DNA of 7,703 nt from an uncultured Bacilli bacterium. GTDB lineage: Bacteria > Bacillota_I > Bacilli_A > RF39 > UBA660. The number at the start of each line of letters is the position of its first letter. Position 1 is the first letter of the stretch. Below are positions 6,420-7,703 of this stretch, in pieces. The notes under the pieces are model-generated. The model did not search any database. It was not told the DNA's origin and saw nothing but the letters and a program-made list of their open reading frames with translations. Location of the stretch: the NCBI GenBank assembly GCA_944331945.1, contig CALVJC010000022.1, positions 1-7,703 on the forward strand, given 5' to 3'. A program made the position numbers and the translations under genes.

Positions 6420-7001
6420 TTATTGTAAAACCTGTGGAGTATATTCTAATACTGTTAAATGCTTATTTTTATCCCATGTACCATTTACAACTTCATCAAC
6501 TTGTTTTGAAAAAGAATTATAATTACTATCGCTATTTTTATTAATAGGGGTATTGAGATTATTATTTCTCCCTAAATTAAAGGCATTTACTTGGTTAGAA
6601 ATATTATCATTTAATCTTTTTTCTTGGCTCTGTACACTATTCTGCTGGCGTATTGTATTGCTTGATGGTCTGTTATTATATCCGACCATTCGTTGATATA
6701 ATCGATCATTTCCTGTCGTTGTTCGTCCGTTGTTAAATTGCTCGCTATTATTTCTGCCGTTTCCATCGATAAACCATTCTCTCGCATCGTGGTCACTAAC
6801 AACTTCAATGTCTCTGTGATTTCCATTTCCATTATATTCACCCTTTACTAATGTTTTTACATTATTATAAGGGATATTATCAATGTTTTCAATAGAATCA
6901 ACGAAAACAATAGGTACTTCTTCCAACCCTAAACGTTGTGCCACTTCTAATCTATAGTTTACATTTTCAACTCTTACATTTCCATCTTTTACGCAAGCCA
7001 T
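6420..7001 (-). pseudogene. Remnant of a phage-type polyvalent protein: ParB-like scrap plus Asn-rich linker
   Basis: An open frame of 193 codons that I read as the upstream part of the same decayed protein. Residues 10 to 35 (NYRLEVAQRLGLEEVPIVFV) resemble the conserved core of ParB-like domains, where DGNHRL-AxxLGxxxVPV is typical, but the Gly-Asn-His part is altered to Val-Asn-Tyr. Residues 55 to 165 are Asn/Gly/Ser/Gln-rich, like a linker. SFSKQVDEVVNGTWDK and LTVLEYTPQVLQ then begin the nuclease-like domain, whose rest lies beyond the TAA at 6420. No Shine-Dalgarno precedes the ATG at 7001, and another frame just upstream reads AKHNNEWLA before a stop, suggesting further breakage. A database annotation may call this as an intact hypothetical protein. 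A separate small ORF (6611-6832) overlaps the linker in another frame. Confidence 0.6.
6611..6832 (-). CDS. Small hypothetical protein (73 aa), helical, overlapping the remnant
   Basis: I do not recognise a named family. The predicted product starts MEMEITETLKLLVTTMREN, continues GLSMETAEIIASNL and TTDEQRQEMIDYINEW, and ends IVYRAKKKD. The composition (Glu, Ile, Leu, Met with regularly placed charges) suggests two or three amphipathic helices and resembles small acidic proteins found in Firmicute mobile elements. AAGG lies nine bases before the ATG at 6832, a credible ribosome binding site; an in-frame GTG at 6841 overlaps it and is less likely. It is shifted by one base against the 193-codon frame on the same strand, so at most one of the two was under strong selection. 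It may be a leftover gene from the phage or plasmid that brought the remnant. Confidence 0.45.
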   Translation of the reverse strand: MEMEITETLKLLVTTMRENGLSMETAEIIASNLTTDEQRQEMIDYINEWSDIITDHQAIQYASRIVYRAKKKD

Positions 7002-7171
7002 TCGTTATTATGCTTTGCAGTTTATATTGGTCTTTAATTCATCAATTTAAATTGCACACTATATTATTGAGAATCTTGTAAGATAAAATATTTCAATTTA
7101 AACAAATTTTTATTACTTCACTCATTACCTATTATAAAAAGAAAATTGAATTTATTTCGTTTACCTATTCT
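7002..7171. other. AT-rich intergenic stretch between remnant and CRISPR array
   Basis: No credible gene or RNA is visible. The only structure noted is the 12-bp palindrome CAATTTAAATTG (7043-7054) and related AT-rich words. By the inferred array polarity this is the trailer side, downstream of the last repeat. No clear intrinsic terminator and no stretch complementary to the repeat (tracrRNA anti-repeat) was seen. Confidence 0.5.
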
Positions 7172-7207
7172 TTAAATTATTGTTCAAATTTCACAGGGTA
7201 CTGTAAC
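7172..7207 (-). repeat. Degenerate terminal CRISPR repeat
   Basis: The right-hand 24 bases (from TCAAATTTCACAGGG to GTAAC) match the consensus, but the first 12 bases differ at most positions (TTAAATTATTGT against AATAAACATTAC). Decay restricted to the outer half of the outermost repeat is typical of the leader-distal end and is the main evidence for array polarity. Confidence 0.85.
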
Positions 7208-7472
7208 TAAAATAGAAATTGATGCTGATGATTACGGAATAAACATTACTCAAATTTCACAGGGTACTGTAACAGGGGGATAATGGAGCAACGTTCACGC
7301 CGAAATAAACATTACTCAAATTTCACAGGGTACTGTAACTAAAGAACGAATATGTCACACAACTTACAAAATAAACATTACTCAAATTTCACAGGGTACT
7401 GTAACATTATTTAGTTTTGTTGTTGGTGAACGTGGAAATAAACATTACTCAAATTTCACAGGGTACTGTAAC

Positions 7473-7702
7473 TTACATAAGGACTATATGTGATGTATGC
7501 TGGAATAAACATTACTCAAATTTCACAGGGTACTGTAACAAACTTTTTATGTAGTTTCGTTAACTACAAAATAAACATTACTCAAATTTCACAGGGTACT
7601 GTAACACTAGGAGACGAGAGTAATTAACTCATTGAAATAAACATTACTCAAATTTCACAGGGTACTGTAACTTACATAAGGACTATATGTGATGTATGCT
7701 GG
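7473..7702. repeat. Duplicated CRISPR spacer and start of a repeated block
   Basis: Spacers at 7473-7503 and 7672-7702 are identical over all 31 nt (beginning TTACATAAGGACTATATG and ending ATGCTGG). The copies are 199 bp apart, exactly three repeat-spacer units. The two spacers between them (7540-7569 and 7606-7635) are unique in the window. Confidence 0.95.
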
Positions 7703-7703
7703 A

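Larger units (their letters stand above)
7172..7703 (-). CRISPR. CRISPR array, type II-like repeat, open at the right edge
   Basis: Eight 36-bp repeats begin at 7172, 7238, 7304, 7370, 7437, 7504, 7570 and 7636; the last seven appear identical. Spacers are 30 or 31 nt (7208-7237, 7274-7303, 7340-7369, 7406-7436, 7473-7503, 7540-7569, 7606-7635, 7672-7702), and base 7703 would be the first base of another repeat, so the array continues. On the plus strand the repeat begins AATAAACATTACTC and ends GGGTACTGTAAC; on the minus strand it begins GTTACAGTACCCTG, resembling type II repeats that start GTTxxAGTxCxCTG (for example S. aureus Cas9 or type II-C repeats). The degenerate unit at the left end marks the leader-distal terminus, which agrees with minus-strand transcription and a leader to the right. 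No cas gene, leader or tracrRNA is in the window, so subtype and activity are open. Confidence 0.97.

Noticed and set aside
7002..7207. tracrRNA in the trailer region, or the degenerate repeat acting as an anti-repeat
   Set aside because: The degenerate unit has the same orientation as the other repeats and is followed by an ordinary spacer, with no tracrRNA-like hairpins or T-run; nothing else is complementary to the repeat.
7208..7702. Self-targeting spacers
   Set aside because: By eye no spacer matches any other part of the window apart from the duplicated spacer; a whole-genome search could not be run.

Overview
The window looks like a piece of chromosome from an AT-rich, endospore-forming Firmicute (Bacillota). 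The evidence is the sporulation pair spoIIGA-sigE, Firmicute-type HtpG and MutY proteins, strong AGGAGG-type ribosome binding sites, sigma-A promoters and a CIRCE operator. The genus cannot be named from the sequence alone.

All recognisable genes lie on the minus strand, so transcription runs right to left. From the left edge: the mother-cell sigma factor sigE (3' end cut off by the window), directly behind the protease gene spoIIGA that activates it; a compact intrinsic terminator; htpG (Hsp90 chaperone) under a TTGACA-17-TATTCT promoter overlapped by a CIRCE (HrcA) operator; a terminator; the adenine glycosylase mutY, translationally overlapped with an upstream UlaG-like metallo-beta-lactamase-fold hydrolase; and a TraX-family multi-pass membrane protein. 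The last two transcription units each have a plausible sigma-A promoter.

From about 5882 to 7001 the DNA is accessory and decayed. One stretch, read across at least four single-base frame changes and one stop, rebuilds a phage-type polyvalent protein: a ParB-like scrap, an Asn-rich linker and a C-terminal domain that resembles the Barnase/EndoU/ColicinE5/RelE-like nuclease tails of MuF-type phage proteins. Inside the linker, in another frame, sits a 73-codon ORF with its own Shine-Dalgarno that also looks like a real small protein.

From 7172 to the right edge is a CRISPR array of eight 36-bp repeats with 30-31 nt spacers. Read on the minus strand the repeat starts GTTACAGTACCCTG, which resembles type II (Cas9) repeats. 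The leftmost repeat is degenerate, so the leader, and possibly cas genes, should lie to the right, outside the window. One 31-nt spacer occurs twice exactly, 199 bp apart. No cas gene or tracrRNA is visible here.

The left two thirds is ordinary core genome (sporulation, heat shock, DNA repair). The right third is a junction between core genes, a rotting phage-like gene and the tail of a CRISPR array. I see no convincing previously undescribed system; the points most worth following are the duplicated spacer block, the overlapping frames in the decayed phage gene and the HrcA-type control of htpG.
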